Of a DNA stretch of 64,000 nucleotides, positions 52,035 through 63,565 are shown piece by piece (positions within the stretch are counted from its first letter, which is position 1; every line of letters starts with the position of its first letter). The position numbers were made by a program, and so were the translations under genes. Origin of the DNA: Polaromonas sp. P2-4 (GTDB taxonomy: Bacteria > Pseudomonadota > Gammaproteobacteria > Burkholderiales > Burkholderiaceae_C); the NCBI GenBank assembly GCA_024703855.1, contig CP087965.1, forward strand, positions 1,310,001 through 1,374,000, read 5' to 3'. The notes below the pieces were generated by a model. It had not been told where the DNA came from. It did no database searches and was given only the letters and a program-made list of their open reading frames with translations.

Positions 52035-52438
52035 TCAGGACTTTTCAGCCGTGTCATGAGCACCCCGAATGAGCGCCTTGCGCAGCGCTTTTCTTCGATG
52101 CCGCTGGTGCCTTCGCGGCGTTCCAGCTCGGCAATCACATCGGCGGGGCTCAGGCCGTAATGGGCCAGCGCAATCAGGCTGTGAAACCACAAATCAGCCA
52201 CCTCGCCGACCAGCTTGGCTTGAAGTCCGGCCTTCAGCTCGGGCGTGGTGCCGCCGTAGTCGAGGTCTTTGGCTGCCATCACAGTTTCGGTGGCTTCTTC
52301 TCCGATTTTTTTCAGGAAAGCATCCGGGCCCTTGTGCAGCAGGCGCGCCACATAGCTTTGGTCCGGGTCGCCGCCGTTGGCCAGTTTGCGGCTTTCAATG
52401 ATTTGCGCCAGGCGTTGCAGGGAGTCGTTGGAGGACAT
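52035..52438 (-). CDS. hisE: Phosphoribosyl-ATP pyrophosphatase
   Basis: HisE removes pyrophosphate from phosphoribosyl-ATP, the second step of histidine synthesis. The protein is about 134 residues: [30 protein letters not shown] is the metal-binding MazG-like core (broken here over a domain, residues about 28-57), followed by [14 protein letters not shown]. The frame breaks near 52086 (an A run one short), and the corrected end is [17 protein letters not shown] with a stop at 52035. I start at 52438, 11 bp after hisI. Confidence 0.92.
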
Positions 52439-52449
52439 AACTTGTCGTT

Positions 52450-52848
52450 TTATTTGTAGATGCTTTTGGGGTCTTTCAAGACCGGCTCGGTGACGACCCA
52501 TTGGCCATCTTTGTATAGGTGAAAAAAGCAGCTGTGGCGGCCGGTATGGCAGGCTATTCCAGGTTCACCCGGCTCATGGCCCAACTGCGTCACCTTGAGC
52601 AAGATCACATCGTTGTCGCAGTCCAGTCGGATTTCATGCACGGTCTGCAGGTGGCCCGACTCTTCGCCCTTGTGCCACAGGCGCCCGCGTGAGCGGCTGA
52701 AATACACGGCCTGCCCCAGTTCGGCGGTTTTTTGCAACGCCTCGCGGTTCATCCAGGCAAACATGAGCACATCGCCGCTGGAAGCTTCCTGCGCGATGAC
52801 CGGGATCAGGCCCTTGTCGTCCCAGCTGATTTCGTCAAGCCAATTCAT
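52450..52848 (-). CDS. hisI: Phosphoribosyl-AMP cyclohydrolase
   Basis: HisI opens the purine ring of phosphoribosyl-AMP. The protein is 132 residues. Motifs: [30 protein letters not shown], and the zinc-binding part with DCDND and [14 protein letters not shown] chose [11 protein letters not shown] at 52848 because family members start there; the frame stays open to an ATG at 52896, which adds 16 unconserved residues. The upstream spacer to hisF holds a 48-nt element. The frame is intact. Confidence 0.92.
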   Translation of the reverse strand: MNWLDEISWDDKGLIPVIAQEASSGDVLMFAWMNREALQKTAELGQAVYFSRSRGRLWHKGEESGHLQTVHEIRLDCDNDVILLKVTQLGHEPGEPGIACHTGRHSCFFHLYKDGQWVVTEPVLKDPKSIYK

Positions 52849-52909
52849 AAAGTCATTGTCCGTGAAAGTGGGCGTTGTTGTCTGCCGCATGGGCATGCGC
52901 CAGGCAGTC

Positions 52910-52957
52910 GCTATTTATTTAATAGCTTGTTACGCAGGCAGGTTATGGGCTAGAGGC
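52910..52957 (+). repeat. 48-nt two-hairpin element between hisF and hisI
   Basis: GCTATTTATTTAATAGC, then a diverged middle (ACGCAGGCAGGTTATGGGC) and the exact tail TAGAGGC. It is antisense to the operon and fills the hisF-hisI spacer upstream of the true hisI start. Confidence 0.88.
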
Positions 52958-52984
52958 CTAAAAGGCTTGCAAAATCGGGAAAAT

Positions 52985-53765
52985 TCAAAGCCTGACAGGA
53001 ATGCCGCGCGCCGCCATGTGCTGCTTGGCCTGCTGCACCGTGTATTCGCCGTAGTGAAAAATGCTGGCCGCCAGCACCGCATCGGCACCGCCAATCTGCA
53101 CACCGTCGGCCAGATGGTCGAGGTTGCCGACACCTGCCGGAGGCGATCACGGGCACGCTGACGGCGTCGCTCACGGCGCGGGTCAGCGCCAGGTCAAAAC
53201 CTGACTTGGTGCCGTCGCGGTCCATGCTGGTCAGCAAAATCTCGCCGGCGCCGCGCCGCGCCATCTCGGTGGCCCAGGCCACGGCGTCCAGGCCGGTGTT
53301 TTTGCGGCCGCCGTGGCTGTACACATCCCAGCCGGGGCCGCGGGTTTTGGCGTCTTCTTCGCTGCGGCGCTTGGCGTCAATGGCGACCACGATGCACTGC
53401 GCGCCGTATTTGGCCGAGGCGTCTTCAATCACCTGCGGATTGGCCAGCGCGGCCGAATTGAAACTGGTTTTGTCGGCCCCGGCATTGAGCAGGCGGCGCA
53501 CGTCTTCAACCGTGCGCACACCGCCGCCCACCGTCAAAGGAATGAACACCTGCGAGGCCACCGCTTCGATGATGTGAAGAATCAGGTCGCGGCCGTCGCT
53601 GGTGGCCGTGATGTCCAGGAAAGTGAGCTCGTCAGCGCCCTGCTCGTTATAGCGCGCGGCAATTTCCACCGGGTCGCCGGCATCGCGCAGCTGGGTGAAA
53701 TTGACGCCTTTGACGACGCGGCCACCGGTCACGTCGAGGCAGGGGATGATGCGTTTGGCGAGCAT
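52985..53765 (-). CDS. hisF: Imidazole glycerol phosphate synthase, cyclase subunit
   Basis: HisF, with HisH, makes imidazole glycerol phosphate and AICAR. It is a TIM barrel of about 259 residues: [20 protein letters not shown] with the catalytic Asp, [21 protein letters not shown], and a second catalytic Asp near [13 protein letters not shown]. The frame breaks near 53141 with an extra A between C and G ([14 protein letters not shown] expected). It lies 16 bp after the corrected hisA stop. Confidence 0.94.
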
Positions 53766-53781
53766 GTTTTAGGTCAAACGA

Positions 53782-54521
53782 TCAACCGTTTAATTCATCA
53801 GCGCGCCTGTGCGGCCGCGAAATCCAGGTCGCCGCTGTAAATCGAGCGGCCGCAGATCACGCCTTCAACGCCTTCGCTTTCGACTTCGCACAAGGCTTCG
53901 ATGTCGGCCATGTTCGACAGGCCGCCTGAGGCAATCACGGGAATCGTCAGCGCCTGCGCGAGCTTGACGGTGGCTTCAATGTTGATGCCGCTGAGCATGC
54001 CGTCGCGGCCAATGTCGGTGTAGATGATGGACTCGACGCCGTAGTCCTGAAACTTTTTGCCCAGGTCAATCACCTCGTGGCCGGTCAGTTTGCTCCAGCC
54101 GTCGGTAGCCACCTTGCCGTCTTTGGCATCCAGCCCGACGATGATGTGGCCGCCAAAGGCCGTGCAGGCGTCCTGCAGGAAGCCCGGGCTCTTCACGGCG
54201 GCGGTGCCGATGATGACGTAGCGCAGGCCGGCATCGAGGTAGCGTTCAATCGTGTCCAGGTCGCGAATGCCACCACCGAGTTGCACGTCGATCTCGCTGC
54301 CGACTTCGGCCAGGATCTGTTTGATGGCCGCTTCGTTTTTGGGCTTGCCCGCAAACGCGCCGTTCAGGTCCACCAGGTGCAGGCGGCGAGCGCCTTTGTC
54401 CACCCAGCTGCGCGCCATGGCGGCCGGGTCTTCGCTGAAGACGGTGGATTGATCCATGTCGCCCTGTTTCAGGCGAACGCAGTGACCATCTTTCAGGTCA
54501 ATCGCTGGGGATGAGTAGCAT
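53782..54521 (-). CDS. hisA: ProFAR isomerase (phosphoribosylformimino-AICAR-P isomerase)
   Basis: HisA performs the Amadori rearrangement before HisF/HisH. It is a TIM barrel of about 246 residues: [20 protein letters not shown] at the start, [23 protein letters not shown], and [11 protein letters not shown]. Two frame breaks: near 54505 an extra A between C and G just after the first codons, and near 53802 a GC unit missing (expected AQARADELNG to a stop at 53782). Without the first repair the gene would lose its N-terminal strand with the catalytic Asp. Confidence 0.93.
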
Positions 54522-54603
54522 GTTGCAGTAGAAAAAAACGGATTAAGGGGTTAACAAAAACTGTCCAGGTATTCAACCATGCATCTTGATGCGCCAGTGC
54601 CGC

Positions 54604-55281
54604 TCAGGGCTGCCAGTGCAGGAAGTTGCGGTACAGCGCCAGCCCGTGCTCGGCACTTTTTCGGGGTGAAACTGGGTTGCAAAAATATTATCGCGTGCAA
54701 TCGCCGCCGTAAAGCGCGCCGTAGTCCGCTTCGCCTGCAATGTGGCGCGCATCCGACGGACGGGCGTAAAAGCTGTGCACGAAGTAGAAATACGCGCCGT
54801 CAGGCACGCCGGCCCACACGGGGTGCGCTTGCGGGGTATTTGCCCCGCTTTGATACACCTGGTTCCAGCCCATTTGCGGCACCTTGTAGCGGCTGCCGTC
54901 GGGCTGGATGCGTCCGGCCAGTTCAAACTTGACGACATCGCCAGCAATCAAGCCCAGACCGGGGGTGCCGACACCGGCAGGCCCTTCATGGCTGCGGTCC
55001 AGCAGCATCTGCATGCCCACGCACACGCCAAACAGCGGCTTGTTCGCGGCAGCGTGCAAGACCGCGTCCTGTAGGCCCGATTCGGCGAGTGCGCGCATGC
55101 AGTCAGGCATGGCCCCTTGGCCGGGCAGCACCACGCGCTCGGCGTTGAGCACATCCTGCGCATTGGAGGTGACCACCACCTCATAGCCGCTGCCTTGGGC
55201 CACATGCTGGACGGCTTGCGACACCGAACGCAGGTTGCCCGAGCCATAGTCCACCACCGCTACTCTTTTTACATTAGACAT
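54604..55281 (-). CDS. hisH: Imidazole glycerol phosphate synthase, glutamine amidotransferase subunit
   Basis: HisH supplies ammonia to HisF. The corrected length is about 226 residues. The class I amidotransferase triad is Cys in FGVCVGMQ (near 85), His and Glu in QFHPEKS. The N-terminus is [14 protein letters not shown]. Two frame breaks: near 54710 a GC unit missing (expected [14 protein letters not shown]) and near 54657 an A run one short (HPEKSAEHG). A 48-nt element lies 13 nt upstream of the start. The 82-bp spacer to hisA shows nothing special. Confidence 0.93.
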
Positions 55282-55294
55282 TCAGATCAATTTT

Positions 55295-55342
55295 GCTATG
55301 AATTTAATAGCTGTTTACGCCCATCTAACATGGGCTGGAGGC
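55295..55342 (+). repeat. 48-nt two-hairpin element between hisB and hisH
   Basis: GCTATGAATTTAATAGC and GCCCATCTAACATGGGC are both perfect hairpins; the second is improved relative to the consensus by a compensating G-to-A and matching T. The tail is TGGAGGC. It is antisense to the his operon, 13 nt upstream of the hisH start. Confidence 0.93.
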
Positions 55343-55384
55343 CAAAAACATGCTGAAACTTGGTTCATGGCGTGCCTGTGGCGC

Positions 55385-56001
55385 TTACAGCGAGCCTTTG
55401 GTCGAAGGGATGACGCCTGCGGCACGCGGGTCAATTTCCAGCGCCATGCGCAGCGCGCGGGCGAAGGCCTTGAAGACGGTTTCGGCCTGGTGGTGAGCGT
55501 TTTCGCCGCGCAGGTTGTCGATGTGCAGTGTCACAAACGCGTGGTTGGCAAAGCCTTGAAAGAATTCGTAGGCCAGTTGGCTGTCAAAGGTGCCGATCAT
55601 GCCGCTCTTGAAGGGCACGTGCATCTCCAGCCCGGGCCGGCCCGAAAAATCAACCACCACGCGGGACAACGCCTCATCGAGCGGCACGTAGGCGTGGCCG
55701 TAACGGCGCAGGCCTTTTTGTCGCCAACGGCCTTGGCCACGGCTTGGCCGAAGGTGATGCCCACGTCTTCCACCGTGTGGTGGCCGTCGATATGCAGGTC
55801 GCCCTCGGCGTGAATATCGAGGTCAATCAGGCCGTGGCGGGCAATCTGGTCCAGCATGTGGTCGAAAAAGCCGATACCGGTGGACAGCTTGGCCTGGCCG
55901 GTGCCGTCAAGATTGAGCTTGACGGTGATTTTGGTCTCGGCGGTGTTGCGCGAGACTTCGGCAGTTCTCGGTGCCATGGGTGAAGGTGTGGGGGTAGTCA
56001 T
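55385..56001 (-). CDS. hisB: Imidazoleglycerol-phosphate dehydratase
   Basis: HisB dehydrates imidazole glycerol phosphate. This is the monofunctional form of about 205 residues, without the phosphatase domain. Metal-binding motifs: [24 protein letters not shown] and, in the second half, the [12 protein letters not shown] and NAHHQAE parts. The frame breaks near 55717, where GG is reduced to G ([12 protein letters not shown] expected). The start overlaps the hisC stop by 4 bp. Confidence 0.94.
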
Positions 56002-57073
56002 AGGGATGCTTCAAGCGCCGCCAGCATTTGCGCGTTCTCGTCCGCGGTGCCAACCGTCAGGCGCAAACAATTGGCCAGCAATGGATGCATTTTAGAAACG
56101 TTTTTGACCAGCACCTTGCGCGCCTTCAGGCCTTCGAAGGTTTTGGCTGCATCCGGCACCCGCGCGAGAATCATGTTGGCATCGCTTTTCCAGGCTTTGA
56201 CACCCTTCATCGCACCCAATGCTTCCAAAAGCAAGGCGCGCTGCGCAACCAGCTCTTGGGCCTGCGCGGCAAACACGTCCTGGTGCTCCAGCGCAAACAC
56301 GCGCACTCGTAGTTGAGCACGCTGATGTTGTAGGGTGGCCGCACCTTGTCAATCTCGGCAATCAGGGCTTTCGGGCCCATCATGTAGCCGATGCGCACGC
56401 CGGCCAGGCCAAATTTGCTCATGGTGCGCATCAGGAGCACATGCCCGTGCCGGGTGATGCGGTCGATGTAACTCTTGCTGGAAAACGGCTGGTAGGCCTC
56501 GTCCAGAATCACCAAACCCGGCGCTGCCTCGATGATTTTTTCAATCACCGCGTCGTCCCACAAATTGGCCGTGGGGTTGTTCGGGTAGGCCAGGTAAATG
56601 ACGGAGGGCTGATGCTTGGCAATGGCGGCCAGCATGGCGGTTTCGTCGAGCTCAAAGTCAGCCGTCAACGGCACACCGATGAACTTCAGGCCCTGCAGCT
56701 GCGCACTCATGCCGTACATCACAAACCCCGGCAGTGGCGCGAGAATGGCACCGCCTTCGACATCGCAGGCCATGGCGATCAGCGAGATCAGTTCGTCCGA
56801 GCCATTGCCCAGCATGATGTCAAAGCCTTCGGGCATCTGCGCATAGTCCGCCAGCGCCTTGCGCAAATCATTGACGCGGCCATCCGGGTAACGGTTCAGC
56901 GCCAACGCACCCAAGCGCTGGCCCAGGTGTGCCTGCAGCGCGACGGGCAAGCGGTTCGGGTTTTCCATCGCGTCGAGCTTGACCATGCCGGCCGAGTCCT
57001 GGATGGCATAGGCGTGCATGGACTGCACATCCTGGCGAATCAGTTTTTTGAATTTTGGATCAAGCGCGGTCAT
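55998..57073 (-). CDS. hisC: Histidinol-phosphate aminotransferase
   Basis: This PLP-dependent class I/II aminotransferase has about 358 residues. Landmarks: [43 protein letters not shown], the PLP lysine in [14 protein letters not shown]. The frame breaks near 56306 where a C is missing after TGCGCG (expected NYECALFALEHQ). It overlaps hisD and hisB by 4 bp each, which indicates tight translational coupling. Confidence 0.94.
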
Positions 57074-58411
57074 GGGGTCACTCTCATGTCGGGTACGGTC
57101 TGCAAACGCATCTCGGCGGCGCGGGCATGCGCCTGCAGGCCTTCGCCGTAGGCCAGTTCGGCGGCGATCTTGCCGAGCGTCTGCGCGCCCGCTTCGCTCA
57201 CCTCAATCAGGCTGCTGCGTTTTTGAAAGTCGTACACGCCCAGCGGGCTGGAAAACCGCGCCGTGCCGCTGGTCGGCAGCACATGGTTGGGGCCGGCGCA
57301 GTAGTCGCCCAAAGACTCGCTGGTGTAGGCGCCCAGAAAAATGGCCCCCGCGTGTTTGAGCAACGGTTCCCACTCATGCGGTTGGCTGCTGGAGACTTCC
57401 AGGTGCTCGGGCGCAATGCGGTTGCTGATAGCGCAGGCCTCTTCCATGCTGCGGGTGTGGATCAGCGCGCCGCGGCCATTGAGTGATTTGGCAATGATCT
57501 CGGCGCGCGGCAGGGTGGGCAGCAGGCGGTTGATGGCGGCCTGCACTTCGTCGATGTAAGCCGCGTCCGGGCACAGCAAAATGCTTTGCGCCAGTTCGTC
57601 ATGCTCGGCCTGGCTGAACAAATCCATGGCGACCCAGTCGGCCGGCGTTGTGCCATCGGCCAGCACCAGAATCTCGGAGGGCCCGGCAATCATGTCGATG
57701 CCCACCGTGCCAAACACGCGGCGTTTGGCGGCGGCTACATAGGCGTTGCCGGGGCCGGTGATCTTGTCGACGGCAGGTATCGTCGCCGTGCCGTAGGCCA
57801 GCGCCGCCACGGCCTGCGCGCCGCCAATGGTGAAGGCGCGGCTGACGCCGGCCACATACGCCGCCGCCAGCACCAGGGCATTCTTTTCGCCTTTTGGCGT
57901 GGGCACGACCATGATGATTTCGCCGACCCCGGCCACATGGGCGGGAATGGCGTTCATCAAGACCGACGAGGGGTAAGCCGCCTTGCCGCCGGGCACATAA
58001 ATGCCGACACGGTCCAGCGGCGTGACCTTCTGGCCCAGCAAGGTGCCGTCTGCGTCGCGGTAGCTCCAGCTCTCGCCATTGGCCTTTTTGCGCCTCGTGG
58101 TAGCTGCGCACACGGCGGGCGGCGGCCTGCAGGGCATCGCGCTGGGCTGCGGGAATCGCCTCAAACGCGGCTTTCAATTCAGCCTGCGTGAGTTCGAGCT
58201 CGCCCATGGCCGCAGCGTTCAGGCCGTCAAAGCGTGCCGTGTATTCGAGCACCGCCGCATCGCCGCGCTGCTGCACGTCCGCCAGGATGTCGGCCACGCG
58301 CTGCTCAATCGCCGCATCGGTATCGGCCGACCAGTGCAGGCGCGCCTTGAATTCAGCATTAAAAGTGCCTGAAGCCGTTGAAAGACGGGCGGGAGTAGCT
58401 ATTAAATTCAT
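57070..58411 (-). CDS. hisD: Histidinol dehydrogenase
   Basis: HisD is the last enzyme of the pathway, about 446 residues. Motifs: [45 protein letters not shown], and [11 protein letters not shown], with catalytic Glu/His in [11 protein letters not shown]. The frame breaks near 58088 (an A run one long; QKANGESW expected). The start codon and first codons (MNLIAT) lie inside a copy of the 48-nt dispersed element that also spans the hisG stop. Confidence 0.94.
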
Positions 58412-58426
58412 AGCGTTTTTAATACT

Positions 58427-58442
<16 letters not shown>
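58398..58442 (+). repeat. Shortened 48-nt element bridging the hisD start and hisG stop
   Basis: GCTATTAAATTCATAGC is a full first hairpin; the remainder (CTATTGGGCCACGGCC) is 3 nt shorter than the consensus. On the operon strand the hairpin supplies the hisD ATG and its first codons, and the other end supplies the last codons and TAG of hisG. The 15-nt spacer is thus entirely element. Confidence 0.8.
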
Positions 58443-60336
<1,894 letters not shown>

Positions 60337-60341
60337 GATTT

Positions 60342-60587
60342 TTATTGTGAGTTGTTGGCCGCCCACTCCGCGGGCGTGTAGGTTTTCATCGACAGCGCAT
60401 GCACTTCATCGGTCTGCATGCGAGCGCCCAGCGTGGCATAGACGCGCTGGTGGCGCTGGATCAGGCGCTGGCCCTCAAAGGCGCTGGAGACGATGGTGGC
60501 ATACCAATGCCTGCCGTCACCAGACAGCTCAATATGTTCGCAGGGCAGGCCTGCGGCAATGATGGATTGAAGTTCTTCGCTGGTCAT
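60342..60587 (-). CDS. ibaG: BolA/IbaG family protein
   Basis: This protein of 81 residues is a BolA-family member, partner of monothiol glutaredoxins such as the Grx4 encoded at 16091. Features: [51 protein letters not shown] and the late [14 protein letters not shown] start at 60587; the open frame continues upstream into a GC-rich repeat. It lies directly before murA, exactly as in E. coli mla-ibaG-murA. The frame is intact. Confidence 0.93.
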   Translation of the reverse strand: MTSEELQSIIAAGLPCEHIELSGDGRHWYATIVSSAFEGQRLIQRHQRVYATLGARMQTDEVHALSMKTYTPAEWAANNSQ

Positions 60588-60617
60588 AAAAGGTTTTGAA
60601 AAAGAGTGCGCAGCGCA

Positions 60618-60686
60618 GGGCCGCCCCAAGCAAGCACAGCCCCCCCGGGGGGCAGCGTATTACACGAAGTGAAAAGCGTGGGGGCC
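60618..60686 (-). repeat. GC-rich 3'-end repeat after the ABC permease gene
   Basis: On the minus strand it begins GCCCCCACGCTTTTCACTTC about 7 nt after the permease stop, has the palindrome GCCCCCCGGGGGGGC and ends CTTGCTTGGGGCGGCCC. It occupies the spacer before ibaG. Confidence 0.9.
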
Positions 60687-60692
60687 ATATTT

Positions 60693-61448
60693 CTAGTGTC
60701 GTATTTTGTAGCCGGTGCGCAGCATGTTGACGGCAACGGCGCTGACGACCAGCAATGCGGCCGCCACAATGCCCAGGCTCAGCCAGGGCGACACATCGCT
60801 GACGCCGAAAAATCCGTAGCGAAAACCGTCAATCATGTAGAAAAACGGATTCAGGTGGCTGACCTTTTGCCAGAAGGGCGGCAGCGAATGAATCGAATAA
60901 AACACGCCGCTCAAAAAAGTCATGGGCATGATGACGAAGTTCTGGAAAGCAGCCATTTGGTCGAATTTTTCAGACCACAGGCCGGCAATCACACCCAGGG
61001 CGCCCAGCATGGCGGCGCCCAAAATCGCAAACACCACAATCCACAGCGGCGCCACAAAGCCGGGCTGGCCAAAAAATACGGTCACCAGAAACACGCCCAC
61101 CCCCACCAGCAGGCCGCGTGCAATCGACGAGCCCACATAGGCAAAAAACCAGTGCCAGTGCGACAGCGGCGTGAGCAGCACAAACACCAGGCTGCCCATG
61201 ATCTTGCTCTGAATCAGCGACGACGAGCTGTTGGCAAAGGCGTTTTGCAGCACGCTCATCATCACGAGGCCGGGCACCAGAAACGCGGTGTAGCTGACCT
61301 GGTCATACACCTTGACCTGGTCTTGCATCACATGGCCAAAAATCAGCATGTAAAGCACAGCCGTCAAGACCGGCGCGCCGACGGTCTGGAAACCGACTTT
61401 CCAGAAGCGAAGGACTTCTTTATAAAACAATGTCTGCCAACCGGTCAT
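60693..61448 (-). CDS. ABC-2 type transporter permease
   Basis: The protein has 251 residues with six hydrophobic segments and the ABC-2 membrane signature region around NFVIMPMTFLSGVFYSI and LNPFFYMIDGFRYGFFG. It resembles YadH of E. coli, whose substrate is not known. It overlaps the ATPase gene by 4 bp. Its position between mlaB and ibaG suggests envelope work, but that is inference. The frame is intact. Confidence 0.9.
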   Translation of the reverse strand: MTGWQTLFYKEVLRFWKVGFQTVGAPVLTAVLYMLIFGHVMQDQVKVYDQVSYTAFLVPGLVMMSVLQNAFANSSSSLIQSKIMGSLVFVLLTPLSHWHWFFAYVGSSIARGLLVGVGVFLVTVFFGQPGFVAPLWIVVFAILGAAMLGALGVIAGLWSEKFDQMAAFQNFVIMPMTFLSGVFYSIHSLPPFWQKVSHLNPFFYMIDGFRYGFFGVSDVSPWLSLGIVAAALLVVSAVAVNMLRTGYKIRH

Positions 61449-62404
61449 GCTGGGACTCCGGCGAGGTTCAATTCCGCTGGTACTTCCACGGCTTTTTCAG
61501 CCATCACGTCCAGAAACACATCTTCCAGATCGGCCTTGCGGATCTCCACATCCTCGGCCACCAGGCCGGCCTCATGAATGGCCGCCAGGTACTGTTCGAT
61601 TTCACGGGCGTTGTTTGCCGGAAACTGCACGATGCGGCCCGTAATCCGGGCCTGGTCGGCTAGTTTCTTGGGTAGTTCGCTATCAATTTTGAAGCGCAGC
61701 ACATTCGATGAAGCCGCCTTGAGCAGCTCCGAGGTCTGCGCCAGCGCCACCACCCGCCCCTGCTTGAGCATGGCGATGCGGCTGCACAAGGCCTCGGCTT
61801 CTTCGAGGTAGTGCGTGGTCAGCAGCACGGTGCTGCCCTGCTTGTTGAGTTTGGCGATGAACTGCCACAGGGTCTGGCGCAGCTCCACATCGACACCCGC
61901 GGTGGGTTCGTCCAGCACGATCACCCGGGGTTTGTGCACCAGCGCCTGCGCCACCAGCACTCGGCGCTTCATGCCGCCCGACAACTGGCGCATGTTGGCG
62001 TCGGCCTTGTCGGCCAGCCCGAGGCTGTCCAGCAACTCGTCAATCCAGGCGTCGTTGTTCTTGATGCCGAAATAGCCCGACTGGATGCGCAGTGCCTCGC
62101 GCACCGTAAAAAACGGGTCAAACACCAGCTCTTGCGGCACCACACCGAGTTTGCGCCTGGCCTTGGCGTAATCCGTCAGCACATCGCTGCCATGCACTTT
62201 GACGCTGCCGCTGCTGGCGCGCGATAGGCCGGCCAAAATGCTGATGAGTGAGGTTTTCCCTGCACCGTTGGGGCCGAGCAAGCCGAAAAACTCACCGGGC
62301 TGGATGTCAAAACTCACGTTATCAAGAGCCCTCACCTCAGGGCCGGTTTGACTTCGGGTGGACGGGTAGGTTTTGGAGACGGACTGGAATGAGATAGCTG
62401 GCAT
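61445..62404 (-). CDS. ABC transporter ATPase, YadG-like
   Basis: The protein has 319 residues. Walker A is GPNGAGKTS near 44, signature LSGGMKRR, Walker B VIVLDEPTAGVD, and switch His in LLTTHYLEEAE. The tail from about 235 is a YadG/CcmA-type C-terminal domain. It pairs with the downstream ABC-2 permease as an exporter with unknown cargo. There is a 109-bp gap after mlaB. The frame is intact. Confidence 0.92.
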   Translation of the reverse strand: MPAISFQSVSKTYPSTRSQTGPEVRALDNVSFDIQPGEFFGLLGPNGAGKTSLISILAGLSRASSGSVKVHGSDVLTDYAKARRKLGVVPQELVFDPFFTVREALRIQSGYFGIKNNDAWIDELLDSLGLADKADANMRQLSGGMKRRVLVAQALVHKPRVIVLDEPTAGVDVELRQTLWQFIAKLNKQGSTVLLTTHYLEEAEALCSRIAMLKQGRVVALAQTSELLKAASSNVLRFKIDSELPKKLADQARITGRIVQFPANNAREIEQYLAAIHEAGLVAEDVEIRKADLEDVFLDVMAEKAVEVPAELNLAGVPA

Positions 62405-62513
62405 TAGCCCGTCATTTTAAGGGCTGGCGCTGTTTTTATCCGTCTGCACCCTGGAAGGCCCCGCGCGGCGACAGACGCACGCGGCAAAAACCGCAGGAAA
62501 CAGGCAAGCGGCC

Positions 62514-62810
62514 TCAGGCCGTGGCGGGAATCAGCTCGGCAACGCCATAGAGGTTGGCCAGCTGCAGCAGACGCGGGGGCACGCCCCGCACCGAAAAGAC
62601 CTTGCCTGCGGCCAGCGCTTCGCGGCGGCACTCGAGCAAGACAGCCAGCACGGAGGAGTCAAACTCCTGCAGCGCGCTGGCATCGGCCACCACCTCGGTC
62701 GGCTGCAAGCGCACGGCCTGCTTCAAACCGGGGACGAATTCAGCCGCCACCGCATGCGTCAGCACTGAAGGAAGTGTCAGCACGGCAGAAGTTTCCCGTT
62801 GCCTGCTCAA
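62514..62810 (-). CDS. mlaB: STAS-domain lipid-asymmetry protein MlaB
   Basis: MlaB is a cytosolic STAS-domain subunit that supports the MlaFE transporter. The protein is 98 residues with the STAS core VVADASALQEFDSSVLAVLLECRR (the middle of the protein) and an ending near YGVAELIPATA. It overlaps mlaC by 4 bp. Assignment rests on STAS fold plus context. The frame is intact. Confidence 0.85.
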   Translation of the reverse strand: MSRQRETSAVLTLPSVLTHAVAAEFVPGLKQAVRLQPTEVVADASALQEFDSSVLAVLLECRREALAAGKVFSVRGVPPRLLQLANLYGVAELIPATA

Positions 62811-63442
62811 GACTTCTTGTCGCCCGCGTTGGACTTGTTGCGCTGCGCCAGTGAGGCGATCAGGCCATCAACACCTTTGGCACTGATTTCCTGGGCAAAC
62901 TGGGTGCGGTAGGTTTCCACCAGCCAGACGCCCAACACATTGAGGTCATAAATTTTCCAGCCGTTGGCGGTTTTTTCCATGCGGTAGTCCAGTTGAACCG
63001 GGTCGCCACGCCCAAGCACTTCCGTGCGCACGATCACTTCGCTATCCGTCGGTTCTGCGCGCAAGGGCTTGACATTGAGCGTCTGATCCTTGACCTGCGA
63101 CAGTGCGCCGGAGTAGGTGCGGATCAGCAGGGTCTTGAACTCTTCCTGCAGGCGCTTTTGCTGCTCGGGCGTGGCCTGGCGCCAGTTGCGCCCGACGGCG
63201 GAGGCCGTCATGCGGGTGAAATTCACATTGGGCATGATCTTGCCGTCCACCAGCGAGAGCACTTTGGTCATGTCACCCGCCTGCACGGACTTATCAGCCT
63301 TGATGTTGTCCAGCACATCCGTCGAGACGCGCTTGATCAGCGCATCAGGCGCCTCATCGGCAGCTCGCACGAGTGGAGCAGATGCCAGCAATGCCAGGCT
63401 GAGCGTGGCAGTCAATAGTTGGCCAAGGGTTCTACGGTTCAT
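62807..63442 (-). CDS. mlaC: Periplasmic phospholipid-binding protein MlaC
   Basis: MlaC shuttles phospholipids between the outer-membrane MlaA complex and the inner-membrane MlaFEDB. The protein is 211 residues with a Sec signal peptide ending near VRAADEA (about residue 28). Family segments: FTRMTASAVGRNWRQATPEQ, FKTLLIRTYSGAL, and VLGVWLVETYRTQFAQEI. The frame is intact. It lies between mlaA and mlaB. Confidence 0.92.
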   Translation of the reverse strand: MNRRTLGQLLTATLSLALLASAPLVRAADEAPDALIKRVSTDVLDNIKADKSVQAGDMTKVLSLVDGKIMPNVNFTRMTASAVGRNWRQATPEQQKRLQEEFKTLLIRTYSGALSQVKDQTLNVKPLRAEPTDSEVIVRTEVLGRGDPVQLDYRMEKTANGWKIYDLNVLGVWLVETYRTQFAQEISAKGVDGLIASLAQRNKSNAGDKKS

Positions 63443-63565
63443 GGTTTTCCTTCAATGGTGAAACACGCGATGATTAGCAGTGCTTCGAGCGGTATTTTCA
63501 GGGATTGGTTCGAGGGCAGCCATAAAGTTTTACGACTGCCTTGTAAACAATGTTTACAAGCGCGC

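Noticed and set aside
61660..61695. GGCTAG followed by GCTATCAATTTTGAAGC inside the ABC ATPase gene, similar to the 48-nt element
   Set aside because: The distance between the two motifs is 19 instead of 28 nt and the rest does not align, so it is probably chance similarity.
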